Assembly (NCBI GenBank): GCA_023258655.1
Contig: JALQWO010000030.1
Location: 1 to 13,461 of the forward strand
DNA length: 13,461 nt
Direction of reading: 5' to 3'
Source of the DNA: Bacteroidia bacterium
GTDB lineage: Bacteria; Bacteroidota; Bacteroidia; NS11-12g; UBA955
A model generated the notes under the pieces. It saw only the letters and a list, made by a program, of their open reading frames with translations, did not search any database and had not been told where the DNA came from. Made by a program: the position numbers and the translations under genes. This document shows, piece after piece, positions 7,084 to 13,461 of the stretch (the first letter of the stretch is position 1; each line of letters starts with the position of its first letter).

Positions 7084-8466
7084 TCAAAGATTGTCTTTCA
7101 ACAAGGATTCTGCTTGCATTTGGGCTTGCAAAATGCGCCAATGCATTGGCCACAGATTGTTAAGTCCATTATTCACTGCGTTCGCCGTGCCCAAAGAAAG
7201 CCCATTCCATCTCAAACCCACCACTCCTTTTGTGTCTGTTTTCTTTTGTAAAAACGCCCGTTTGTAGTAAGACAGTGCTTCGTGAATGTCCAAATCCAAA
7301 GTAGCGTAGGGGGTGTTTTTTTGTGCCAACAAATCATATTCTGGATGCACTTTCCACTGGTTTTTGTTGTGTTGCCCCGCATTGATTCCCGTTTGTTTTA
7401 CACCGGGTAACATTGCAGGCAAATTGGGATATAAGTCATGCCAAAAACCCGTTTTAACCACCATCAAACCATCAGCGAGTTCATAGCCCATGAAATCGTT
7501 TTGAACAAGAGACGGTAGGTTTTTGGCAGGTTTCATTTTGACAGTTTTTGGCAATGTCAATCGCTCTTTGCCCTTCTTTCTGAGAATTGCGAAGAAGAAT
7601 CCTTCACCCATGGTTTGGTTCGGGAGCAAACGGTATTTCCCAGGTTCTATCTCAAAAACACCCAAGGAAGCAGGAAAGTCAAATTCCATGATTTCAGCCC
7701 CTAACGTTTCCACAATGTAATTGACATTGTCTTCGTTTTCTGAACGGTTATAGGTACAAGTACTGTAAATCATGATACCACCTTCAGATAGACTGGGCCA
7801 GATATCGTGGGCAATGCGCTGTTGTCTTGAGGTACACAATGCCACATTCTCTTCGCTCCACTCGTTTACGGCGTCGGGTGTTTTTCTGAACATACCTTCT
7901 CCACTGCAAGGCATGTCTGCGATGACAAGTTGAAACAATCCTTTTAATGTCCCCATGATTTTGGCGTCCGCCGATGTGACAACTTGGTTTCCTTGTCCCC
8001 ATTTGCAGAGGTTTTCAACCAATGTGTTGGTTCGGTTTGATATTACTTCGTTGGCTACAAGCAGATCTCCCGGTCTGAGGTTTGATGCTGTGTGGGTGCT
8101 TTTTCCTCCAGGCGATGCACAAAGGTCTAGCACCACCGCGCCTGGTTCGAAATGATGGAGAAGTCGTTTGACCAGCTCTCCAACAATCATGCTGTTGGCC
8201 TCTTGGACATAGTAGGCACCGGCGTGAAACGCCGGGTCAGCTGTGAAAGAAGGTCTTGAACCTAGTACAAACCCTTCACCACAATGGGGGATAGACATAC
8301 CCAAAACACCGTCACGAAATCGAGTTTCATCGATGCCCTTACTCCGATTAATTCGAATACTCACTTTGGGGTTTTCTTGTAGCGACGCCAACAAATCGCG
8401 AGCAACAGAATTAGGCAAGATTTGTTCCACTTCGTGCACAAACCCGTTAGGCAATATTAAACTCAT
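7084..8466 (-). CDS. rsmF: RsmF-type rRNA cytosine-C5 methyltransferase (NOL1/NOP2/Sun family)
   Basis: A 460-residue S-adenosylmethionine-dependent RNA m5C methyltransferase. After an N-terminal RNA-binding part (SIRINRSKG, 36-44; YYVQEANSM, 85-93), motif I is VVLDLCASPGGKSTHTAS (111-128, SAM binding). Motif IV is IADMPCSGEGMFRK (182-195), with C187 as the release cysteine. Motif VI is IYSTCTYNRSENEDNV (233-248), with C237 as the nucleophile. The C-terminal part, with the closing block GVVGLRWNGLSLGTANAVNN near residues 415-435, matches the PUA-like region of RsmF relatives. The length is close to E. coli RsmF (479). The exact rRNA target cannot be read from sequence, so the symbol is by architecture. 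It is the last gene of the minus-strand run; its start overlaps the menC stop by 4 bases (ATGA). No terminator is visible at its end. Confidence 0.88.
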   Translation of the reverse strand: MSLILPNGFVHEVEQILPNSVARDLLASLQENPKVSIRINRSKGIDETRFRDGVLGMSIPHCGEGFVLGSRPSFTADPAFHAGAYYVQEANSMIVGELVKRLLHHFEPGAVVLDLCASPGGKSTHTASNLRPGDLLVANEVISNRTNTLVENLCKWGQGNQVVTSADAKIMGTLKGLFQLVIADMPCSGEGMFRKTPDAVNEWSEENVALCTSRQQRIAHDIWPSLSEGGIMIYSTCTYNRSENEDNVNYIVETLGAEIMEFDFPASLGVFEIEPGKYRLLPNQTMGEGFFFAILRKKGKERLTLPKTVKMKPAKNLPSLVQNDFMGYELADGLMVVKTGFWHDLYPNLPAMLPGVKQTGINAGQHNKNQWKVHPEYDLLAQKNTPYATLDLDIHEALSYYKRAFLQKKTDTKGVVGLRWNGLSLGTANAVNNGLNNLWPMHWRILQAQMQAESLLKDNL

Positions 8467-9545
8467 GATGGGTTAGAATTGAACCACAGGGTCTCTCCAG
8501 AAACCTGCGTGTAGGATAAAAAATTCTCTTTGAACAATGTGCCTGTTCCAAGTCCTTGTGGGAGTGATGGATTATATTCTGAAACCCATTGAGCTATGAT
8601 AGCCAAACCCACATTTCCTTCCAAAGCACTTGTACTCCACCAACCCACATTCAACTTGCTTGCCTCCTTTATCCAAAGGTCGGCCATATCGGTTCCTCCC
8701 AACAAAGTAGGTTTTAAAATGATGTACTTTGGCTTTGCCCATTGAAGCAGAGACTTTCCGCTTTTGCCCACAATCCCATCTTTCATGGGGTGAATCCCAA
8801 TGAGTGATTCATCCAACGCAACATCTATGGAACTGAATCGACAAATCTTGTCTAACTCCTCAGAGCCAGCAGGAACAGGTTGTTCAATGGAGTGAATGTC
8901 AAACCGAGACAATTCTTTGAGTTGTTCTAGCGCGGTATCTGCAGAAAACCCCCCATTGGCATCTAAGCGCAACTCCAAACGAAAGGCGTTTTGCACTTGA
9001 CGCAAACGCTCAATGAGTCTACACTCGTCATCAAAATCGAGGGCACCTACTTTGATTTTGATACATCGGAAACCCGCTTGGATTTTTGCCATTGCTTCTT
9101 GATACATCGTTTCAATGCCATTCATCCAAACCAAACCATTGATGGCCATACCCTGTTGTCCGCGGGTGAAAGGATTGTCGTTCCAATGGACAGATTCCAA
9201 ACACGTTGGACTGATGAGTGATTTTTGTCGTACCAGATTTTTCCATGCAGAATGCACAGCAAAACGAAGGCTGGGCAAAGAATTTTCTGAGCCTGGTTCC
9301 CAGAGTGAAAGCCACGAAAGAATTTGTGCTTCGGTTATTTCTGTTTGCAGCCAGGGTGATAAAACCGACGCCAAATCTGTTTTTCCATCAATGCTTAAAT
9401 CTGGGAGTGGTGCAGCTTCTCCAAGCCCAACCGATTGGCCGTCTCTCAGCGAAACCAACAAGCTCAATTTCTCTATGTATTCACCCCGACTTGTTTTTGC
9501 CGGCTTGAGAAATGCCATGGATTTGGTTTGGAATTCGATCCGCAT
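8463..9545 (-). CDS. menC: o-Succinylbenzoate synthase
   Basis: A 360-residue enolase-superfamily enzyme that dehydrates SHCHC to o-succinylbenzoate in menaquinone synthesis in the cytoplasm. The catalytic set is complete. The KxK pair is K163/K165 in FRCIKIKVG, with K165 expected to be the general base. The magnesium ligands are D195 (LRLDANGGF), E221 (SIEQPV) and D245 (ALDESL). The opposite lysine is K278 in YIILKPTLLGG. The GEAAPLP motif (42-48) is the N-terminal capping loop of MenC-like members. Dipeptide epimerases and other muconate-lactonizing-type enzymes share these residues, but menA lies immediately upstream with only 2 bases between the genes, which makes menC much the best call. 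The 3' end overlaps the start of the methyltransferase gene. Confidence 0.9.
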   Translation of the reverse strand: MRIEFQTKSMAFLKPAKTSRGEYIEKLSLLVSLRDGQSVGLGEAAPLPDLSIDGKTDLASVLSPWLQTEITEAQILSWLSLWEPGSENSLPSLRFAVHSAWKNLVRQKSLISPTCLESVHWNDNPFTRGQQGMAINGLVWMNGIETMYQEAMAKIQAGFRCIKIKVGALDFDDECRLIERLRQVQNAFRLELRLDANGGFSADTALEQLKELSRFDIHSIEQPVPAGSEELDKICRFSSIDVALDESLIGIHPMKDGIVGKSGKSLLQWAKPKYIILKPTLLGGTDMADLWIKEASKLNVGWWSTSALEGNVGLAIIAQWVSEYNPSLPQGLGTGTLFKENFLSYTQVSGETLWFNSNPS

Positions 9546-9547
9546 GG

Positions 9548-10573
9548 CTAGTCTTTATCCGGACCCAAAAAGTCGATGATTAAAAAGGTGAGCGCTGCAT
9601 ATAACAACACCATTGCCAGTATTGTGAGTGATAGTTTTTTCAACTGTCTATTAAGTATCTCGCGATCGCCTGGGTTGGCGGACTTGACACTTTGATAGTG
9701 ACTGGATAATTGAAGAAAAATCGGTGAAAAAACCCCCAACAAAAAGAGGGTTTGAGACCCCAACAAATTCGGCCACTCAAAATATCGTTTTTCAAATGTG
9801 AGCAATGATGTGGGAATAAGTGCTCCACCAAATAGGAGAAGCAATCGGTGATAAAGCAGCGTTTTTGTTCTTCCCAAGCGAACGGCCAATGTTTTTTTGC
9901 CAATGTCGGCATCGGATTGAAGGTCGCGGTAGTTGTTTACGTTTAGAACACCAGCACTCAAAAACCCCATCCCAACGCCAGCCATTAAAAACACATCCGT
10001 ATATTTCTGTGTGCTTACATCGTGAAAAAAACCATTCAATAATCCCATGCCCATAACAGGCACAATGCCAAAAAAAAGAACCACAGACAAATCGCCCAAA
10101 CCCCAATAACCATAAGCATTTTTACCCAAGGTGTATCCCAATGCGGCTGCTATAGCAAGAATTCCAACCCCCAACAAATACCAACCTGCATCGCTTTGAA
10201 ACAGACCAGAAATTGAGATTAAAATCACACCCGACAACAAGGTGGCAGATCCCAAAAAGTACAATGCTGTTTTCATTGTGTTGGCGCTGATGCTTCCTGA
10301 TGCCAATGCCCGGTCAGTGCGATTTGCGGCGACATCGGTTCCTTTGGAAAAATCGCCCAAATCATTGGCATAATTGCTCAACACTTGTAATAACGTTGCT
10401 GTGATTATAGACAACAGAAGAATGAGCCAAGGAGAGGTTGTTTGGTCCGCTGTTTGGTGGGGAAGTAATGGGTTGCCTTCTCTACACAAATGAGAAACCG
10501 CCGCACCCAATAAGATTCCCGATAGCGCCAAGGGAAGAGTGCGAAGGCGAGCAGCCTGTATCCAAGGGTTCAT
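9548..10573 (-). CDS. menA: 1,4-Dihydroxy-2-naphthoate polyprenyltransferase
   Basis: A 341-residue membrane prenyltransferase of the UbiA superfamily that joins the polyprenyl tail to 1,4-dihydroxy-2-naphthoate, giving demethylmenaquinone. The N-terminus PWIQAARLRTLPLALSGILLG is typical of MenA. The first aspartate motif is NYANDLGD (67-74) and the second NNYRDLQSDADIGKKTLA (213-230); both bind Mg-diphosphate. About eight or nine hydrophobic segments fill the remainder, for example 50-65, 103-122, 131-148 and 160-180. The frame extends upstream to a TTG at 10624 and includes an ATG at 10588. I prefer the ATG at 10573-10571 because it gives the family N-terminus and avoids overlap with the preceding gene. 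A TATCTTCG box at 10585-10578 ends 4 bases before this ATG. menC follows after 2 bases. Confidence 0.92.
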   Translation of the reverse strand: MNPWIQAARLRTLPLALSGILLGAAVSHLCREGNPLLPHQTADQTTSPWLILLLSIITATLLQVLSNYANDLGDFSKGTDVAANRTDRALASGSISANTMKTALYFLGSATLLSGVILISISGLFQSDAGWYLLGVGILAIAAALGYTLGKNAYGYWGLGDLSVVLFFGIVPVMGMGLLNGFFHDVSTQKYTDVFLMAGVGMGFLSAGVLNVNNYRDLQSDADIGKKTLAVRLGRTKTLLYHRLLLLFGGALIPTSLLTFEKRYFEWPNLLGSQTLFLLGVFSPIFLQLSSHYQSVKSANPGDREILNRQLKKLSLTILAMVLLYAALTFLIIDFLGPDKD

Positions 10574-10577
10574 ATTG

Positions 10578-10585
10578 CGAAGATA
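10578..10585 (-). promoter_or_regulatory. Possible internal promoter (-7 element) before menA
   Basis: On the minus strand this reads TATCTTCG, one base from TAnnTTTG, and the ATG at 10573 begins 4 bases later. It lies in the 47-base gap between the FemAB-like gene and menA, the only sizeable gap in the five-gene run. If real, menA, menC and rsmF could be expressed separately from the envelope genes, from a leaderless message. It also lies inside the alternative longer menA frame that starts at 10588, so the evidence is modest. Confidence 0.35.
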
Positions 10586-10620
10586 CATTAACCTTGCAAT
10601 GGGCGTAAAAAAACCGAAAA

Positions 10621-11517
10621 TCAAATACCTCTTTGAAAAAGATAGTAAGGGGTGTTTTTGGGGCCAAATTTCTGATAAAAGGTTGCAACGCTAGGTATAC
10701 TGCTGCCCTCAAAATCAAAATAGGCAGTTGCGCCCAAATGTCCCTGAATGGCTGCATCGATGATGCCATGCATGATACCCAAGGGTTTGCCGGCTATTGT
10801 AGGACCTGCACATACGTAATGAAGGTGCTTTTCTTGATCATTGGCAAGTGATGGAAACCCCAATAAAATAGACACACCCAAAAGTGAGGAGGTTTCCGTA
10901 TTGGTTGCAGCAAGTGTAAATGCGCATTGGTGTTTTGATTGCACACGTTTGCAGGCATCTTCAAAGTTTTCATATGCCGAATCCCCAATGTTGGGATTGG
11001 TTTCACCCCACGCCTCACGATACACTTCGATAACTTCTTTAAATGTAATTGCGTTTCGGTGGTATTCGATGGGCAGCTTGGACAATGTTGCGAGATTTTT
11101 GCGACAGTCTTTGTTGTATGTGGGTGGCTCCGACAATGGGAGCAAAAAGTTTGTCTTGGTGGTTAAACTTGCATTTTGTTGGTTGTCGAAATAAGGATTC
11201 AACTGAAGTCGAACGCGGATGAATTTTTTTGGAATCGCACGAAGGAAGTCAAGGGAAGTTATCCTTCGGTTGGACCCAAAAGCGCCCAGTTGCTGGCAAA
11301 AGACGGGTTGGACAATGTAGGTAATGCCGAGTTTGGTTTTGTGGGGCAACGGAAAAACAGCTTCGTATTCACCAAAAACCAGAGCTGACCAATTTTTATT
11401 GCAAAGAGCGTCCAAATAATCATATAGTCCATAAACCAAAGGAACACGAGAGTTCAGTATGGAACGATCCCATTCTGAAGGGTTTATTTGGCTGTGGTGC
11501 AGATGCCGAATTTTCAT
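10621..11517 (-). CDS. FemAB/GNAT-like acyltransferase-type protein
   Basis: A 298-residue protein. The C-terminal part, with the motif YFDFEGSSIPSVATFYQKFG (266-285), matches FemAB/BioF2-like GNAT proteins of Bacteroidota, in which an F/DFEGS segment is followed by a V..FY.kFG turn. The first half has the expected elements VPLVYGLYDYLD (24-35), WSALVFGEYEAVFPLPHKTK (42-61) and a middle part with YKDCRKNLA-like and YREAW segments. Such proteins generally transfer an aminoacyl or acyl group onto cell-wall or envelope precursors, but the substrate here is unknown and no catalytic residue can be named with confidence. No signal peptide or membrane segment is visible, so it should be cytoplasmic. 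It starts 16 bases after the polysaccharide-deacetylase-like gene, which supports an envelope role. Confidence 0.68.
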   Translation of the reverse strand: MKIRHLHHSQINPSEWDRSILNSRVPLVYGLYDYLDALCNKNWSALVFGEYEAVFPLPHKTKLGITYIVQPVFCQQLGAFGSNRRITSLDFLRAIPKKFIRVRLQLNPYFDNQQNASLTTKTNFLLPLSEPPTYNKDCRKNLATLSKLPIEYHRNAITFKEVIEVYREAWGETNPNIGDSAYENFEDACKRVQSKHQCAFTLAATNTETSSLLGVSILLGFPSLANDQEKHLHYVCAGPTIAGKPLGIMHGIIDAAIQGHLGATAYFDFEGSSIPSVATFYQKFGPKNTPYYLFQRGI

Positions 11518-11533
11518 GGTTTGTATTGATCAA

Positions 11534-12991
11534 CTATTCGGTGTGGTTCAAATTTGACCAGGATGAAATTACTTCTCTCCATCCAATCCAAGGTTGACTT
11601 TCCGACACAGATTCGTTATGAAAAATAAAGCAAAAAACACCCCCAAAAGATTGAATTTTTTGTTTAAGTGAATTGGCCAAAATAATTGAATCGGAAGGCG
11701 TTAGTTTTAAATAATTTTTACATGTAACATCCATGATGCAGAAAGGAACAACCCCCAAAGATGTTTCTTTTTCTGCATTGACATCGTACCAACGATAGGG
11801 TATCGCAGTGCCCGCCCTAAACCCAACAGCGTCGGGGTATCCCATACTCCAATCGGTTTCTATGCCTAGTTGTAAAATCAACTGATAGGATTGGGGAAAG
11901 TGCAGGTGAATATAATGAAATCGACTGTCCTTGAGTTTTTTGCCATGGACGGATTCCAGATTATACATTTCATTTTTCCAAGAGGTCAAGGTCTTCAATG
12001 CGTTTCGTTTTTCCTGCCATGATGGGTGGATACCAAGCCATCTGTCATCATAATCTTTGTGAGATTTTAAACGATGTAATTCTGATCGAAGTGAAGAATG
12101 GGAAATTTGTTTGTTTCTAACGTCGCGATTTTCCGCTGCAAGCACAAACAGTTTTGGTGTCAAAGCATCGGGTATATCTGCAGCACGTAAAAATTGAACA
12201 ACATCTTGATCCATGGCATAAGGATCTTTTTCCCCCATGAAAACGCGCAATCGTTCAAAAAACAGCGATGGTGAGTTGAATAAATCACGGACGGCAGATC
12301 CCAATTGGGTAACCAATGACCTTCCTCCATAACGAAGAGCCATGTCAATATCGGCGGTGGGAACAATTTGAAACGAATTTTTGACTGTTGAACCAATAGC
12401 CTTTCCCAGAATACATACCCATTGATCCACAATAGGAGTATCTAAACACCCCAAGGTTGACAACAAACTCGCCTTTGCCGGGAATCTTCCATGTGGGTCG
12501 GTTTGTATCTTTGAATCCGTATTTTCGGCTATGCCCCATTGGACCTCCTCGTAGCGAGTCAGGCACCAAAACACACTGGAAAAGAGGTCGAACGGAAGTT
12601 GTCGCGATGTTATTTCTTGACTTTCGATTTCCCTTGTCGAAGATAAAATGGAAAGATCAACCAGGGGAAATAGGCTCAATACAGACGTGATCTGGGGCGG
12701 TATTGATCTGTCTGTCACATGAATGTTGAGCGTTTTTCCAACGGGTTTCCAAGAAGGCTCTCGAACAAAATCCTCAAAGAGGAACCCAGAATTATAGATC
12801 CAAACAATAGAAGGATTCTTCTCATCCTCAATAGGGACAGGGGTATAGGCCAATTTTATGGCGTTATTCTCGGAAAGAAACGAATCCAAATCATGGGTGA
12901 TGTTCACGCTCAAACCCAATCGCCGCTCAAACACCTCACCAACAATGTAGTGAAGTCGAGGGGAATTTTGGTGGGTAAACAATAACACCAT
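11534..12991 (-). CDS. Polysaccharide-deacetylase-like protein (NodB fold, Bacteroidota type)
   Basis: A 485-residue protein. The frame continues upstream to an ATG at 13033, but I choose the ATG at 12991-12989. This gives MVLLFTHQNSPRLHYIVGEV, which resembles the start of the Bacteroidota family I recall, and it avoids running into gmd. The family N-terminal domain includes FWCLTRYEE (141-149) and HGRFPAKASLLSTLGCLDTP (167-186). The NodB-like part has PTADIDMA (211-218, D214 and D216 as the motif-1 acids), GIHPSW (320-325, H322 as the metal histidine of motif 2), and DWSMGYPDAVGFRAGT (380-395, motif-3-like). Deacetylation or other hydrolysis of an N-acetylated envelope glycan is the family's expected role; activity on a specific polymer is unproven. 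No signal peptide is apparent. It heads the five-gene run and is divergent from gmd. Confidence 0.82.
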   Translation of the reverse strand: MVLLFTHQNSPRLHYIVGEVFERRLGLSVNITHDLDSFLSENNAIKLAYTPVPIEDEKNPSIVWIYNSGFLFEDFVREPSWKPVGKTLNIHVTDRSIPPQITSVLSLFPLVDLSILSSTREIESQEITSRQLPFDLFSSVFWCLTRYEEVQWGIAENTDSKIQTDPHGRFPAKASLLSTLGCLDTPIVDQWVCILGKAIGSTVKNSFQIVPTADIDMALRYGGRSLVTQLGSAVRDLFNSPSLFFERLRVFMGEKDPYAMDQDVVQFLRAADIPDALTPKLFVLAAENRDVRNKQISHSSLRSELHRLKSHKDYDDRWLGIHPSWQEKRNALKTLTSWKNEMYNLESVHGKKLKDSRFHYIHLHFPQSYQLILQLGIETDWSMGYPDAVGFRAGTAIPYRWYDVNAEKETSLGVVPFCIMDVTCKNYLKLTPSDSIILANSLKQKIQSFGGVFCFIFHNESVSESQPWIGWREVISSWSNLNHTE

Positions 12992-13003
12992 AAATGTTTT
13001 GTG

Positions 13004-13021
13004 TAATTTTGTGCAAAATAA
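13004..13021. promoter_or_regulatory. Face-to-face -7 elements between the deacetylase-like gene and gmd
   Basis: On the plus strand TAATTTTG (13004-13011) matches TAnnTTTG exactly and lies 9 bases before the gmd ATG. On the minus strand TTATTTTG (13021-13014) is one base off and lies 22 bases before the deacetylase-like ATG. The two boxes form an inverted repeat, ATTTTG-TG-CAAAAT (13006-13019). The gmd -33 region would fall inside the deacetylase-like coding sequence near 12980; no clear TTG stands there. The plus-strand element is much the better supported of the two. Confidence 0.5.
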
Positions 13022-13461
13022 TGAAGGTTGCATTAATCACCGGTATAACCGGACAAGACGGTGCCTATTTGGCCGAATTTCTTTTGAAAAAGGGTTATAT
13101 GGTACATGGTATCAAGCGTCGCAGTTCTCTTTTTAATACGGACCGTGTTGATCACATTTACGAGGATCCGCACATTGAAGGGGCGCATTTTAAAATGCAT
13201 TACGGCGATTTGACGGATTCAACAAACTTGATTCGTATCATACAAGAAGTGCAACCGGATGAAATTTACAACCTTGGCGCGATGAGCCATGTTCATGTAA
13301 GTTTTGAAACACCTGAATACACTGCCAACTGTGATGCTGTGGGTACGTTGCGATTGTTGGAAGCGATTCGAATTCTCGGACTGACCAAGAAAACGCGCAT
13401 TTATCAAGCTTCCACAAGTGAACTGTATGGTTTAGTTCAGGAAATACCCCAAAAGGAAACC
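13021..13461 (+). CDS. gmd: GDP-mannose 4,6-dehydratase, N-terminal part (runs off right edge)
   Basis: The first 147 codons of GMD, which converts GDP-mannose to GDP-4-keto-6-deoxymannose, the entry to GDP-fucose, GDP-rhamnose or GDP-perosamine for surface glycans. It is a short-chain dehydrogenase/reductase with NADP bound through ALITGITGQDGAYLAEFLL (4-22, glycines 8, 11 and 14). GIKRRSSLFNTDRVDHIY (30-47) is the GMD-specific basic segment for cofactor and tetramer contacts. YGDLTDSTNL and the catalytic-threonine region ASTSELYG are both present. The YxxxK pair lies beyond the edge. The ATG at 13021 gives the standard N-terminus MKVALITGITGQDG. It is divergent from the deacetylase-like gene, which suggests a wider polysaccharide gene cluster to the right. 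Confidence 0.96.
   Translation, partial: MKVALITGITGQDGAYLAEFLLKKGYMVHGIKRRSSLFNTDRVDHIYEDPHIEGAHFKMHYGDLTDSTNLIRIIQEVQPDEIYNLGAMSHVHVSFETPEYTANCDAVGTLRLLEAIRILGLTKKTRIYQASTSELYGLVQEIPQKET

Noticed and set aside
7086..7098. Small hairpin AAAGA-TTG-TCTTT at the convergent gene ends
   Set aside because: Five A/T-rich pairs, a three-base loop and no following T-run on either strand; it also lies inside the methyltransferase coding end, so it is too weak to call a terminator.
12992..13033. Longer N-terminus (14 extra residues) for the deacetylase-like gene from ATG 13033
   Set aside because: The extra residues run over the gmd start and its promoter, while the ATG at 12991 gives a start like that expected for the family.
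13037..13056. Inverted repeat CCGGT-ATA-ACCGG at the start of gmd
   Set aside because: These bases encode the conserved TGITGQ nucleotide-binding loop, so the repeat is explained by the protein sequence.

Overview
The window looks chromosomal and comes from a member of the Bacteroidota, most likely a Flavobacteriia-like lineage. Three things point there. Several promoters match the phylum's TAnnTTTG -7 element. An envelope polysaccharide-deacetylase-like/FemAB-like gene pair resembles members common in that phylum. A large exported protein is built of beta-sandwich-like modules of the kind usually sent out by the type IX secretion system. GC content is moderate and even, and I see no insertion sequence, phage gene, CRISPR array, tRNA or rRNA.

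Layout from left to right. (1) 1-4029, minus strand: two M16-family peptidase genes, one with the zinc-binding HxxEH motif and one without it, overlap by ATGA. They are followed after 11 bases by the start of a large exported multi-domain protein that runs off the left edge. (2) 4030-4711: a strong intrinsic terminator, the short single-stranded-DNA-binding protein gene ssb on the minus strand, and a 209-base divergent spacer with a perfect 18-bp palindrome. (3) 4712-7078, plus strand: a small four-cysteine zinc-ribbon-like protein, then an RsuA/RluB-type pseudouridine synthase with a roughly 390-residue disordered, FDKP/RGG-rich N-terminal extension. (4) 7084-12991, minus strand: a tight five-gene run, transcribed from right to left as polysaccharide-deacetylase-like protein, FemAB/GNAT-like protein, menA, menC and an RsmF-type rRNA m5C methyltransferase. 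(5) 13021 to the right edge, plus strand: the start of gmd, GDP-mannose 4,6-dehydratase, divergent from the previous run with 29 bases between start codons.

How the genes work together. menA and menC both belong to menaquinone synthesis. The deacetylase-like and FemAB-like proteins, together with gmd, suggest envelope or surface polysaccharide work at the right end. The two rRNA-modification genes (pseudouridine synthase and m5C methyltransferase) converge with only 5 bases between stop codons. The M16 pair resembles the active/inactive heterodimers known in this family.

I did not find a convincing undescribed multi-gene system. The signals most worth checking are the 18-bp palindrome between ssb and the zinc-ribbon gene, the very large FDKP/RGG tail on the pseudouridine synthase, and start codons lying 4 to 9 bases from their -7 elements, which suggests leaderless or near-leaderless mRNAs.
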